A stretch of DNA of 64,000 nt from Linnemannia schmuckeri (GCA_029449235.1 JANATG010000005.1:2728001-2792000); one strand, 5' to 3'; shown: positions 23,414-36,490, counted from the first letter of the stretch. Translations and numbers: made by a program. Notes: generated from the letters alone by a model not told the origin.

Positions 23414-26400
23414 TCAGTCCCAGAGGTCATAGTCGTCGAGATCGGGCAAGATATCGTCGTCGCCCCCAAATTCAAACTCATTGCCACTACTGCTACTCGG
23501 ATCGCCCCACAACTGTCCCGTTTTGGCTGCTCGATTCTGCCCCGCATCCGCTCGTTTTTTCTGGCCCTGCAGCAACCCCTGGCTCCGACCTTGACTATGT
23601 CGTAGTCCTTTCCCTTCTCCTTGTCCAAATGAAGACCGTTGCGACCGCCGATCTTGACTATCAGATGGCGACCCTTTGCCAGTTTCACCGAACCTAAAGC
23701 CAGATAGACTTCTTGCGGACACAAACCCTTGATGGCTACTCAGCACATTAGTAGGAGCCCGATCTCGCGACCTACTGCTGTTACCAGAGGCCTTGTATCT
23801 CTCCCTCGCTTCCCTATCAACAGGGTCTTTCTCCCACGCATCATCATCAGAGCTCTCGATCAGCATGACCTCTTGTGGCGACGGCGGTGCTTTGACGGTC
23901 CTCAAGCTGCCGTCAGCCTTCGCAGTCGGTGGTATCCTTGATGGCAAATAATCCCGGACGTCGTCTGCAAAAGTAGGCGCCTCCTGGTCCGACTGATACC
24001 ATTGTCCCGGCTTGGGTACGGGTGGAATGTCAAAGACAACAAACGCCATTGCCGGTTCCAGAACCAAAGACACCTCATCCACCACCACCACCTCATCATC
24101 ATCATCAAGATCATCTCGGCTATTCTCAGAACCGTCATCCTCCGAGGCTGAGGCTCGATACCACGACGTTGGCAATGTCGTTGACTCCTGAAAGTCAAAT
24201 CCCTTCGGCGCTCTTGATCCTTGCTCATGCATCGGAAGAGGATGATCGTAGTCAAAGGGCAAGGGTGACATGGTAGGTCCTCGACTGTACTGGTGATTCT
24301 CCGGGAGCCCAAACATATTGTCGAGGCCGCCCATAATCTCCCGGTCAACTTCGTCGTCCGAGACGGTATGAAAATACGACTTGATTGATCCTTGGGCGGT
24401 AGCTGTCGTAGACTTGCCCTTCTCGCCCGACTTGGTCACATCTCCAGCTTCATTCCTAGCATCCTTCTTCTGCGGCGCCGTAGTCTGTTTACGCCGAGGT
24501 TTGGGCATCATCTTGGGACGGTTTTGCCCTCCTCCTCCTGCATTGTGTGCCCGATCCTTGCTACGACCAATATCATCGTCGGTAGTCGTATGATCGTCCA
24601 GTTCTGAGTCGCTGAGTATGATTCTCCTACGACGGCTTTCTCGAGAACTCTTGGCGCCTCCCATGCGTCGGCCAAGATCCTCCATCTCGTCATCATCCAG
24701 CGAGTCATGAGAAAAGTCAACAGACTTGTTGTTCCTGCTCAAAGAGGACTTCATCACCGACCTAGACCGGCCTGAACTGTCGTCATCCTGGTCCTGATAC
24801 ATATCCTGGTCCAGAGTCTTGGACTTCTCGAGCAGGGCCAGCATCCGCTTGGTGTAAGGGTCCGATTCTTCGGGCGCCAAAGACCTCATGGCACTATTCA
24901 GCGACTGCTCGACTCGAGCTTTAGCCATCCGGTTGACATTCTTGATATACTCCAACGTCCGAGTCGAATGGCCAACCACAGAGGTCTTGTCTGGAACCAT
25001 AGTAGACCTCTTGTTTTTCAACATCGTAGTACACGCGCTGTCAAACGTAATCCTCCGAATCTGTTTCTTGGGCAACCGATACCGTTGCTGAAACTGCGCC
25101 TGTTCGTCAGGCTCCAAATACGCGCCACGCAGCCGATTCGTCTGTACAGTAGGCTCATTATCGAATCGTTTACGCTTTTTTGCGAGCGCTGGGTTGACGT
25201 AGGTGGGGACGTTGATGTTGACAAGGTCGCAGGTAGGGAGTGGTCCTGCAGGGATGATCTTGGGGTTCTCCGGGTAATATACGATCTGGTTGCCTTGTGT
25301 AATCGCCTTCTGCACTGACTTGTAGGTCGACTGCGACTTTCGGTACTTTCCCTCCTCTTGGCCCTCCGCAAGCAACAAACAGATTTTTCCCGCGCGTTTT
25401 CGTCCCGTGCGACCCATTCTTTGCAGCTAGGAGGATGTAGTGAACACAGTTAAAATAAAGTTCATTAGCTCAGGAACCAAAGCACACATTTATGAAAGCC
25501 GCTATCTAGGGACAAAGTCAAAGAGTTTACTTACCATCCGGATAGGCGAAGAGTGACTGTCATAGCAAACGATCAAGTCGACATCTCCAATGTCCAGTCC
25601 CTCCTCTCCGATCGATGTCGCAACCAGGACATTGTACTCGCCCCTTTGAAAGTCAGCCACAACCTATGGTGCAACAAGCAAGAACAAAATTGGGTGTTGG
25701 TATCCACCAAGATATGAATGCATTGCGGATCAAATTACAAAGAGTTCAGAGGGTACCTTTTGTTGCTCCTTTTGAGATATACCCTTCTTGCCTTTAGCGG
25801 TGGCCTGTCCGATGAACTGCCGGACCTTGATCAAGGGTCGGTGCTTCTCCAGAACTCTGCTGATCTCGTCAACCGACTCTCGAAAGTTGGCAAAGATCAT
25901 GACGCGCGTTTGTATGAGAGCGCCTGCAGTGGAAGATGAGCCTTGGGCAGCATCGCTCTTGTCCTGATGATCCATAAAATGCTTCATCACAATCGCCACC
26001 AATCGCTCAATCTTGGGATGACTGACAAAAGTCGGCTGCTTGACCTTGACCCGAATCTGATCCATCATCCTCATGAACTCTGGATTCTCCTCCATCGCCT
26101 TCCGAGCCAACGACCCCTTGATTTCATCATCCTCGTCGTCATCTTGGTTATTGTTCTTCTTGGAGCCGGCGCCTCCTCGACTTCTTCCTGTAGCTTCTTC
26201 CTCGTCACGATCTGCTGCTGCGTCCCTTGAAGAACGTGGGTCCATGTTGACAAAAAACGGCCAAATGCCATATACGATAAGCAGCTCGTATGCGGCGACC
26301 AAACTCATGCAGATGAGGGCGGTCCTCACAATGATGTTCTTGGTGGATGAGTTGCCTCTATTGTCCTGCATATATCCGTTCTTCCCCTGCAAAATGGCGA

Positions 26401-28069
26401 ACCGGCTCAGCTGCGCAGGGTCGGCGGTCCTGATGACACCAAACTTCATGAGTCGCTCCAAATGAGGCCGCATCATCCTCACAAATTTGTCCCGAATCTC
26501 GCTGATCTCTCTTCCACAGGGAACCACGATCTCGGTGATTTTGCGCTTGAACACATAGGCTTGCAGATCCATCGAATCCTCTGTCCGCGACTCAATCTTG
26601 GCAATCTTGAGATTGGTGACGACTTTTTGAACCGCTCGGATGTCGCTTCCAGGGGTGGCACTCAGCGCCAAGATCCGGACATCCCGATTGGTGGACTCCA
26701 ATTCTCGAACGACTTGCGAGTAGGCATAGTTTCCTGTTGCACGATGGGCTTCGTCGACCACCAGACAAACTAGATCCGCCGCGGGACAAAGTCCACTCTT
26801 GAGGTCGTTGTTGAGGATTTGAGGTGTACAAAAGAAGACTCGTTTCTCCTTCCAGACCTGTTGTCTGAGCGTCGGGTTGTTCTGTCCTGTCAGCTCTACG
26901 GTGGCTTCCTGAGGGATCCCGCAGATGTTAAAACAAGCCTCGATCTGTTGGTTGACAAGGGGCCGGGTCGGCGCCATAAAGACAATCTTGGATTTGGGGA
27001 ACCACCGAAAGTAGTTGAGCATCACTACAGCAGCAATGAACGTCTTTCCGAGTCCTGTAGGAAGTGATACCAGGGTATTGGTGAAGAGCGCCCGCCGAAT
27101 GATGTTGTACTGATAGTCGCGCTTTGGATAGTTGATAGGGTATTGCCAGGTGAGAATCGCCCGGTCATCAATGGCATGGTGAGTCGGCTTCTGGGCGGGT
27201 TGGACAGGGATTTCTGGGCTCTTGTAGATGTCTGATGCAAAGTCGTTGTTTGGGTCGGACCGAGGGACGACGGCGGTGTTGTTCCTATTGTTATTGTTGT
27301 TTGCCTTCCTCAATGTCGCAAAACCGTTGTTATTGATGCTATTGTTATTTTTTTGGTTGAAGAAGGGCGACGCATTGTTGTCCTCGTTGACTGCAATCGG
27401 TCCAGATCCTGTCCTTGCTAATTCGCTTTGAATATTATTATTACTAAATCCATTGGCGTTGTTATTGGTGGTGGTGTTGGGTTGATTTTTGGCGCCACCA
27501 AATATCGAAAACATTTTTGTTGGCTGCGCAGGCTTTGACTGTGCTTGAGGAGGGGTTGGTGTGGCCTTGTTGAAGAACTGTTGACCTTGGCCTTGGCGCT
27601 GCTGCTGTTGTTGTTGCTGTGGAGACCTTGTGTTGTTTTTGGAAAAGAAGGTCGACCGGACAGAGGCTGCAGACGATGGGAAGGACGAGGAAGCTGCGGT
27701 AGTGTCCTCGTCCATGAGATCATTGTCGTCCAACAACAACGCGGCATCGTCCAAATCTCCGAAATCCTCAAACTCATCGCTCGCCTGTTGTTGCTGTTGC
27801 ACCTTGCTGTTGTTAGTTGCAAAGGTGTTGGAGAGAGGGGTACTCGTCCTGTTGGACTGAAAAAAGGTGTTGTTACTCCTGTTGTTGTTGAATCCAGAAG
27901 CGGACTGATTCCAGTTATTGTTAACGATTGGCTGATGCTGATGCTGATGCTGATGTTGTTGAGTGCGCTGGGACTTGTAGTCGTTGGCGAGCATGGCCTT
28001 TTCGTCGTCATCGAGATCGAGGTCGGCAAGGTCGCCAAAGTCAAAGTCGTCGTCCATAGGAGGGGCCAT
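23414..28069 (-). CDS. MPH1: Mph1/FANCM-type ATP-dependent DNA helicase
   Basis: A nuclear 3'-5' superfamily 2 helicase of the Mph1/FANCM/Hef family, which remodels replication forks and D-loops. Exons are 28069-25757, 25663-25535 and 25426-23414, joined in phase with introns of 93 and 108 bp, giving 1484 residues. Residues 1 to about 300 are acidic, then Asn/Gln-rich. Walker A is LPTGLGKT (about 337-344), followed by DEAH near 437 and SATPG near 470. The second RecA lobe spans the exons, with GEEGLDIG and DLIVCYD in exon 2 and motif VI QRMGRTGR (816-823) at the start of exon 3. The roughly 660-residue C-terminal tail is low-complexity, with acidic and basic patches; no nuclease domain is visible, as usual for fungal Mph1. 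It ends 183 bp from the convergent DsbA-like gene. Confidence 0.95.
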
Positions 28070-31000
28070 TCCGTTTTGCGGCCAAGTCTGGCCTCAGTTG
28101 AGCGGTGGGAAGGAAGTCGAATGTGGAGGGAGCAGACCTTGACAAGAACGTGTGGTCAAATAATTTTTTTTTGGCTCTCTCGTCTTTGTGACTTTGTATC
28201 CGAGCAACGCGTCCGCTTTTCGTACTCTGCAGACACGAACGAGCATATTATCAAAGGGTGAGAAGTGAGAGCATGAGTCAAGAGCAGGAAAGAGGGAGTA
28301 GATCTGACAGACAGGCTATAAGAGACTGACTGAGCATTTTGGGACAGAGAAAAAAACAAAACGACGCTGAAAAAACAACACACGAATGGTGGACAACTGA
28401 TAGAGAGCACGAATACCAAGAAGGGAACAAGCTGGGGGCTGCTTGCCTATGCATAGCCTAAAGACAATATTTATCCTATACAGTCGTTGTTTTCAATTAT
28501 CAGATCAAGAGCACCTGAGACCTACAAACCTAGGACATACAGGCATGCAGCCAGCCCATCTCTTGCTCCTCGTCTTCGAAATCCTCCTCTCTCACTATGC
28601 TCCTACATATAGTTTAGCCGAGGTATGACAACATGCTTCGCATGGACATACCCTTGTCCTTGTCCTAACAAGGACTACATAATGCCAAAGTAACGACACT
28701 TTTCATACGCTACCATTATGATCGGATCGTGTTAGGATGGCTTCTCGAGTCATTAGGCTCCTCCTCTCCCTTCCTGGGTAGCCCTTCAGCGCTGACATCG
28801 CACCTAGAAAAACAAGCTTACCTCAACCCAAACCCAAACTATAACCGAAGGTTGCCCAAAAGCGTCATTAGGTTCCTAATTTCAAAGCAAGCTCGAGAAG
28901 AAGGCGATCAATAAAAACAAGTGTGTTAGGGTAAGGCCATCGCATTAGAAGGGAAAAAAAAAAAAAAGAAGGAAGGGTAAGGATTTTCCCTTCAGAGGCA
29001 AACGAATTATGCTCTCAACAACAAAAAGTTGATCAAGATGCATTTTCTTTTTATTTCTCCGGAATGTATACCGACAGGATCAAACGGGCAAAGGAGGGAA
29101 GGGAAAGGGTAAGTATATAGGAGCACTTAGGGTGGACGTGGAAAGGAGTACATGTACATGAAAGAACCCTTGGGGGCAAATCATATCCGGGATGCGCACA
29201 TTCGGAAGGGAAGGTGACCATAAACTGCTTCGATGGCAACATCCGCACCCGCCCCTGTTACTATTTTCTCCATTCTGGACCTTCTCTTCGTACTTATTGT
29301 TTGTGGACTAAACTTGGCGGGAAAACAAACGTAATAGCTTGTTGTCCAGGGAATGATGTTTATCTAACATCAGGCAGAAAGAAAAAAATACAGACAAGAA
29401 AAAGTAAGAGAAGAGCAGGGAATATGGTTGTGTGATGGCTGTCGGTCAATAGGATGGCAATCCCTTCAATTCGCTTCTTACACCATCTCTGTCTGCCTCT
29501 TGCCGGATCACCCTTTTCCCTGTCGATTAAGACATGTGCGCATGCTGAGATATTCCAACAATGCAATTGAACAACTCTCCAAGCAGATCACAAGCAACGA
29601 GGAAGAAGAGAGGTGGAGTTGAATGGTTTGCGGAGGACGAGAAACAAACCACCCGACTTCTGACTCCATCCTCCGCTCCGTTCCTTCCTATCAACGCCAT
29701 TTCTCCCTCCCATCCCCCCTGAAGAACACTCTTGTTCATGTTCCTGAGTTTTCACTTACTTTTTGCGGAGTCGTAGAAAAAGAGAAACAAATGATAGTCT
29801 GCTTATTTTCAACAAATGGGATGGCTGAAGGGTCATTCTAGTCATATAAGGCAGAGATTTAGGGAGGGGGAGGGGAAGGAGCAGGCTGCATCGAAGAGAG
29901 AAGAAAGAAACAGAAGAAAGAAAGACGAGGGTGCCGGGACTCATCCGGAACCAAATATGAAATGACCAGCCAATGAGGATGACGATTAATTTGTATTCCT
30001 TAGCATGGTTCAAGGGGTATGCTAAAATGTATCATGGTAGGTGATATTTGGAGGCCATTGAACTTTGGAGTTGCAGACAACCACACCCAAAAAAGAATGG
30101 CGTGCTTCTTCCTCTCCTTTCTCTCAAAGCCCAAGGGTTGAGCAACTTAAGGCAAGGCTAAAGCTAGCCAACAACTTCTTCCTTCGTCACAAGCAGGTGC
30201 GAATTTTTTCTTTCTTCGAGATTTTCAAGCGGCGCCTCAAGGACTACCTTGTCCAGCCAACCAACCAGTTTTCTAGGGGATTGATGGTGATGGGAAGAGC
30301 AAAGACTGTGTCTCTCAAAGGAGTCATAAAAATATTAGCAACGGGAAGGACAGAAGGACTGAAACAGAAATGAGGACTGGCCAAGGGGAAGACATCCGAT
30401 TAGTGAAGAAGTCAACAAAGGTGAAAAGGATGAATGATGGGAATAAGGGACACTAATATCATTCACCATCCACTTTTGATCAGCTATTATTCCTATCATG
30501 GATTGTCATTCATCCATGAACCACTTCCGCCACCATCTGTCTCTTTGCTGTTGCTATGGTTGTTGTTTTTGCAGTTGTTATCCTGGGTAATGGTAATAGC
30601 AACTGCAAGTATAGCGAGCACGCTCACATTGTTTGTCAAAAAGGAATAATTTTTCGCCATGGATGACCTCAATGCGCCTTTGTTTGGATTGTTTGGCGAT
30701 ACAAAAAATTCATAAATATGAAATTCCCATGAAGCCCTGTCAGTTGGTTGGTTAATTCGTTAGGACCTGGAGCTGCGCATTCAAATCATATCTGCCTGGG
30801 GTCGTCATCTCTTGCGACAATCACATCTCTCTGTCTAACGAACATATACAAACCTGTCAACAAGCACACATTATTATTAGTGCTCCCTTGAAGGCAAATA
30901 GTCAAAGTAGGAAAGGAGAAAACAAAAGAAGACAAAAGAAGAGGGGCTACTGTCCCGATCGGGTCACTTTCTCACGCCCGACAAATTCAAGAAATGAACC

Positions 31001-32034
31001 TTCTTTTCTCTTATTTTTTTTTTTGCTCTCTCTCTCGTTTGAAGGAACAACAATCAACAGCTTGAAAGGGCCAATGCTCGCTCCACTAAGCCCGGTAAGT
31101 GGGTCACTTTTCGGGGACCACTGTCTCCTCTGTCTATCTCCCTACGCTCTGCGCTATTCATCGCTCTCATCTCCTGTTCAACCATCAACAAAAAGGCTGA
31201 AGAAAAAAAAAAGGAAACAGAATCCCCGCTCTGGCCAATAGGACTAATTCCCCAAGGGACGGAAGGCCTATTTTTTCACCATCGATGACCCTTGTCTCCC
31301 TTGTATGTCAAATCGCATGCTGTTGTGAGAAACAAGCAAGTCTCTGAGTTCCTATTGCGGACACTCAATACCCTTTTACAGTACACTTGCTTACTCTTTT
31401 GGATTGCTTTTATTCGTCTTTCCTCATGAGGTAGTATTTTGGGTCAAGTAAACGGAGCTGAAGGGAAAAAAGAAGGACAGAAGGAAAAGAAGAGATAATT
31501 CGGACAAAGGAAATAATTGTGAAGAGAACCGATAAGAGCACAAAAGAATGAAGAGTTCAATCGATAAGGGAGTGGCAACCTCAATTGAAGTGAGAACGAA
31601 GGTGAGGAAGAGTATTGGACAATCAAGAACCAAAAGGACAAGAGACATTTGCGATTTGGAGTTGTTGATCAACAAAGTGACAAAACAGGGACTGAAGGAG
31701 GTGAATCCCCTCGAGTTAGGAACAAGAGTGGCACACAGAAACGAAAGAGAAAAAACGTTACTTACGATGTGAACGAAGAGGTGGTGTCTCGGCTTGTTCA
31801 TTTACGCATCTCCTTTGGTGGTCAATTGAAGGACGATAAGGCGTCTTTTTTCTCTTGAACCTCACAGTTCAGGGTTTATCGGGGCTCAAGGGCAGCCAGT
31901 CAGTCATTGATGACACCCCTCTTTCCCTTTAATCCTTAATCCTTACTTAAAGCACACCCTCTCGCCCTTTTTTTTTTTTTCTGTTTTGTTGAATTAAAAA
32001 ACTTTTTTTTTTTCATTTCACCTTTGATTCTCTA
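28070..32034. other. Intergenic region between divergent MPH1 and OPT genes
   Basis: About 4 kb with no assigned gene. It contains a small hairpin (28656-28675, arms GTCCTTGT and ACAAGGAC) and two near-identical copies of GTCATTAGGYTCCT near 28750 and 28865, within DNA bounded by CTTCTCGAG and its complement CTCGAGAAG. An open frame of about 100 codons at 30065-30373 looks partly protein-like but has no early ATG. A second, 31548-31772, is less convincing. No RNA gene was recognised. Confidence 0.5.
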
Positions 32035-32234
32035 ATACCCAGTCCTTGAACTTTCGTTCCTCTCATCTCTTTCTCTCTCTTCGTCTATCTCTCTCACTTA
32101 CCTTTCTCTCTCTTTCCCTCGCCCACACTCCTTTCCCCTTTCTTTTCGTCCACCCCTACCCCAACTCATACATACCCCATTCCTTCCTATCTTTAATTCG
32201 ATCCCCTCCCTATCCTTCACACAAAAAGTATAAG
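32035..32234 (+). promoter_or_regulatory. OPT transporter promoter and leader
   Basis: A 200-bp tract dominated by CTCTCT and CCTTTC lies directly upstream of the ATG at 32235. T-runs at about 31970-32015 precede it. This is the same layout as in other genes of the window. Confidence 0.55.
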
Positions 32235-34622
32235 ATGAAGGCAGAATACGAAGACGAAAAGGCGTCGACAACCGACAGGCGCAACAGCACCCCTCTCGGG
32301 CGGCCAGCATCCTTCAAGGCCGACGACTATGTCCATCCCGACCACGCTGTCTCGTTCACCGAGGGCAAACGTGAAGATGAAGACATCCCCACCGTCGAGG
32401 ATGACGAGGAGTTCCCTCCTGAGGAGCATCAGTTCACCTGGTACGTTTCTTGCTCCTTTTTGATGATCAGCGAAAAAAAAAAAAAAAGGAAAAAAAAAAT
32501 GTTTGATCTGATGAACATATGTCTGTATACTGTTATGCTACTGCAAAAACAAATTTTCTGTTATGCCTTCTTATGTTACACACATACACATCCACATTCA
32601 CATCCGACCTGGAGACTCCCCTCCCTCTGTACAAAAAGTAGCGCACACATTATTTATTCAAAAACAACACATTAACAATCCCTTCCCTCCATTCGATTCT
32701 CCTCAACCTTCCCCTCCTCTACAATCAGGCGCGCAGCTATCGTCGGATCCCTTCTCGGATGCGTGGTCGCAGCTTCTAACCTATACGTCGGACTGAAGAT
32801 CGGCTGGACCTTCGGTGCCTCCCTCTGGGGCGCCATCTTTGGCTTCATTATCCTTAAGCCCCTGGCCCGTCTTGCTGGAAACTCCTTTGGTCCCCGTGAG
32901 AACGCTACCTGTCAGGCCGCTGCCACCACCGCCGGAGGTCTCTCTACCGGATTTGTCACTGCCATCCCCGCCATGTACCGCATGGGTCTCATGGGCGAGG
33001 GCCGTATGCCCAAGGATGATGCTCTTACTCTCTTCCTTTGGACCACCTCAGCTGCTTTCTTCGGCATGTTCTTTGCTGTTCCTCTTCGTACACATTTCGT
33101 CATCAACCAGGATTTGGTCTTCCCTACCCCTCGCGCTGCCGCAGAGACCATCCGTAACCTTCATCGTACGGGCTCCAAGGCTGCGAGCGACGCTAAGAAA
33201 ACGGCGTCGATCATGATGATTGCCTTCTTTGTCGCCATGATCTGGGTCCTCATCGGAAACTGGATCCCTGGTATCTTTGACACTGTCCATATCCTCTACT
33301 GGATCGGTCACGCCGCCGGATACGCTAAACTCCAGCATGCGGATCAGATTTGGGGTTGGGCTTGGTCATTTGATTTCTCGTTCTTTGGCGCCGGTATGAT
33401 GACCCCCGCTTCGACCGTCTTCTCGTTCATGCTTGGAGAGTTTATTGCCTATGGTGTTGCTGGTCCCCTCATGGTCGATTCCGGTTATCTCGAGGGCCCC
33501 CGTGGATTCACAAAGCCTAACAATGGAACTGCTCAGTCTTGGTTCCTCTGGCCCGGTATTGCCCTCATGGTTTTCACTGCTTTTGGTGAACTCGGAGTCA
33601 ACGGCAAGTCGCTCTGGCACGGTGTCACCTCTGGAGTCCGTGAGGCTCGTAACTTGATCCGTCGTCTCACAAAGCGCACCCAGTTGGTCGATTCATCCCA
33701 GTACGTCAGCAAAGACCCCGTCCCCCCTCACGAGCAAGTCCCTACTCTCTGGTGGGTCACCGGTCTCCTCATCTCTGCCGTCTTCACCATCGTCCTTATG
33801 GCTGTCGACTTCAAGGTTCCTGTTTACTCGACCATCCTCGCTATCATCCTCTCCTTCATCCTCGCTTTTGTCGGTCTTCAGGCCGCTGGTGAGACCGACA
33901 TCAACCCCACAGGATCCATCGGCAAGGTCACCCAGCTCGTCTTCTCTCGCTTCCCCGGAGAACTCCACGTTGTCCAAAAGACCAACCTCATGTGCGCTAA
34001 CATCTCGGCCTCCATCTGCGCCCAAGCCGTCGACATGGTCGGAGACTTGAAGACCGGTCACTTGTTGGGAGCCTCCCCCCGCTCCCAGTTCTTGGCCCAA
34101 TGTGTCGGTTCCGTCTTTGCTATCGCAGCCGCCGTGCCCCTCTTCATCCTCTACACAGAAGCCTATCACTGCATCGTCGACGCAACCATCGAGAAGTGCG
34201 AATTCGGCCTTGTCTCCGTAGTCACTTGGCAATCCGTCTGCGAGATCCTGACCAATGGCGGCACAGTCCCTAAGGGCTCCGTTATCACCGCTTGCATCTT
34301 CGCCGTCCTCGCGATCGCCAACATCCTGATCCGTATTAAGCTCGTCCCCCAGAAGTGGCGCCCTTACTGGATCAACCTCAACGCTGTCGGTTTGGGCCTC
34401 ATTAACCCTTCCCCCGCCTTGGCCATGGCCATGTTGACGGGTTGGGCTGGTGGCCGTATCTGGGTCCAGATCAACAAGGTTGCCCATGAGAAGTATATGT
34501 ATTCGGTCGCCGGTGGATTCATTTCGGGTGTTGGTGTTGCCGGTATTATCAAGGCTATCCTTGTCCTTGGTGGTGTCAAGGACGGCACCGTCCGCTGGGG
34601 ATGCAACGACGAGATCTGCTAA
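32235..34622 (+). CDS. OPT-family oligopeptide/metal-chelate transporter (YSL-like)
   Basis: A membrane transporter of 699 residues in two exons, 32235-32440 and 32729-34622. The 288-bp intron splits a Trp codon. The first exon encodes a hydrophilic, acidic cytosolic N-terminus ending EEHQFTW. The second begins in the first membrane helix and runs through roughly 14 hydrophobic segments. Diagnostic stretches include ASNLYVGLKIGWTFGASLWG in the first helices and AGGLSTGFVTAIPAMYR. OPT proteins import oligopeptides, glutathione or metal chelates with protons. This sequence resembles the clade that includes the Yellow Stripe-like metal-chelate carriers more than the peptide clade, but the substrate cannot be read from sequence. 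The two ZIP metal transporters downstream make a metal-related role tempting but unproven. Confidence 0.93.
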
Positions 34623-34744
34623 GCCTTGGAAGGTTGTTAGAGCAAAAAGGTCCTGTTGTTTCCCACTTTTCCCTTCATTTTTATAGTTCACTATTTTTTA
34701 ATATGCCCTCCTTGTACATTAAAACAAATATCCTTTTTTATCAT

Positions 34745-34775
<31 letters not shown>

Positions 34776-35261
34776 CATTTGTGCCTGACACATGTATTTT
34801 TCGCACGGTATGCAATGCTCAATTTTATGTGAAAGTGAAATGAAAAAATGACGACGAACTCCTTCAGACTATAGGAAGAGGTACATAGCAGTACAAAGTC
34901 GCCCTTTTGCTGCTACTCTCTTCCTCCTCCTTTGTTCTCATGAATGCGCCACAGACACGCAAGAAACAATAACAAACAACAATCAACAAAACACCAAAAC
35001 AGAAGAATAAAATATGCAGAGTGATTGTGGCAAAATCGGCACTCAGCATGCTATTAATAAGGATATGTATTATGTATTATTTTTACAGGCAAGAAAAAGA
35101 GAAACTGGACCATCATCCCCGCCCTCGCCATTCCGCTCCGCACCTCCTCTCTTTCACCCCGTCCATTCATTATCTCTCCTTATCTCCCCTTCTTTCGTTC
35201 TGTTGTCGTCTCGTCTCATTGAAGTACGTAGAGTCAACAAAAAGAGAGAGAGCCAAAAACT
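34623..35261. other. 3' intergenic region between convergent genes
   Basis: A 639-bp stretch between the OPT stop and the end of the minus-strand coiled-coil gene. It holds a T27 run (34749-34775) and a CT-rich block near 35100-35200. No gene is visible. Confidence 0.6.
34749..34775. repeat. T27 homopolymer
   Basis: An uninterrupted T27 run about 125 bp after the OPT stop codon. It could lie in the 3' UTR or just beyond the polyadenylation site. Confidence 0.9.
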
Positions 35262-36053
35262 TCAACAGAGTAACTGTATGGAGCGCATACGCTGTTCCAA
35301 GTCCCGCAATTCTGCCTCCAACTTTGTTTGCTCAGCCTTGACAGGGTCCCTCGACCTCGCACTAGGACTCATTGCTCCTCCTGCTCCTGCTCCTCCTCTT
35401 TGCTGTTGTGAGGATGGGCTCTGGTGACCCTGTCCCTGACCATGGGGTTGTTGACAGTACTGTTGATGATGAAGCTGGTCATGTTCCCGCTGGGCATACT
35501 CCTGTTGCTGAAGGGTCATATTCCGAAGCCGCTCCTGCAACCTATCCATCATCACCATCCCTCCTCCACCAACACTACCTCCAAAAGTCATACAATCTGG
35601 TATCCGGTCCAACCCTGCCAGCGAAAACGGCGGCGTCGACGATCCGCTCCTCCTCCCTCCACCTCCCTCATGCCGACTCCTACAAGCAGCATTCGAAAAC
35701 AAGGACGCAGAAGTCCTCGAGAACTGGTCCATCATCTGGTCATATTCCCCAGGGCTCATGGTGTCGCGTTGTTGGACCAATTGTTGTTTTAGTAACTCGA
35801 GTTGATGGATCTGGGTACGGAGCGAGTTGACTTCGAGACGAAGTTGGATTAGGAGTTGGTGCTGGTGTAGGCGTTGGAGTTCTTGGTCGGCGTTCAGTTG
35901 GTGTGGGTGTTGTTCGTTAGGGGAGGTGGGGCCGCCGTTGTGTAAGTGGTCATGACAGGTGTTGGTGTTGCCGAAGGTGAGGTAGTGGGGTATCGGGTCT
36001 TCGTACATCTTTGTTGTGTCTTCGTATGTGTGTGGTTTGTGGTAGTTGTTCAA
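35262..36053 (-). CDS. Gln/His-rich coiled-coil protein of unknown function
   Basis: A 263-residue single-exon protein that I do not recognise. Its N-terminal 50 residues are His/Asn/Pro-rich. A helix with leucine spacing suited to a coiled coil spans about 55-95 (LRLEVNSLRTQIHQLELLKQ). Gly/Ser-rich and Gln/His-rich segments follow, and a second short coiled coil closes the protein (EAELRDLEQRMRSIQ). There is no signal peptide or membrane span. The frame is supported by coherent heptads at both ends and by a CT-rich sense-strand tract just upstream, where other genes in the window have theirs. It may be a scaffold or regulatory protein, but nothing in the sequence says which. Confidence 0.68.
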   Translation of the reverse strand: MNNYHKPHTYEDTTKMYEDPIPHYLTFGNTNTCHDHLHNGGPTSPNEQHPHQLNADQELQRLHQHQLLIQLRLEVNSLRTQIHQLELLKQQLVQQRDTMSPGEYDQMMDQFSRTSASLFSNAACRSRHEGGGGRRSGSSTPPFSLAGLDRIPDCMTFGGSVGGGGMVMMDRLQERLRNMTLQQQEYAQREHDQLHHQQYCQQPHGQGQGHQSPSSQQQRGGAGAGGAMSPSARSRDPVKAEQTKLEAELRDLEQRMRSIQLLC

Positions 36054-36490
36054 TTGGTGTCGTACTTGTTATGTGCTTATTGTTGCTGTAGTGGTTGTGT
36101 GAATGTCGAGTGATTGATGAATGTGGAAACAAAAAGAGAAAGACGAAAAGTGAATTCGATGTCGTGTTGGTGTCGTTGCTGAAATGCGAGTGGATAAGGA
36201 AGGGAATGACGAATGAGAGCGGAAGAGAGGGAGGGAGAGAGGGAGTTGACCGGGACGGAGAGAGAGAGACAGAAGAGACAATGACTGACCCAAGGCAAGA
36301 GGAGAAAGGAGAGAGAGGGAATGGAGGAGAACAAAGAAAGTAACGAGAGTAAAGAAAAGGCGGTTATGGCGCTGTTTATGGAGTGTGGGAAAGGAGAGAC
36401 AAGGATAGGGAAGGGAAGAAAGAGCGGAGTGCAAGGTGGAAACAACAGTAGGTGCGCACAAAGATAAAAAAAAAAAAAAAAAAAAAAACG
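36054..36490 (-). promoter_or_regulatory. Upstream region of the coiled-coil gene
   Basis: Plus-strand purine bias (GAGAGA, GGGAGG) from about 36190 to 36440 gives a CT tract on the sense strand of the minus gene. It is preceded on that strand by a T23 run (36466-36488). Confidence 0.5.

Noticed and set aside
27545..28261. 238-codon plus-strand frame
   Set aside because: It is antisense to the Asn/Gln-rich N-terminus of the Mph1-type helicase.
33693..34691. 332-codon minus-strand frame
   Set aside because: It is antisense to the OPT transporter coding sequence and has no domain-like features.
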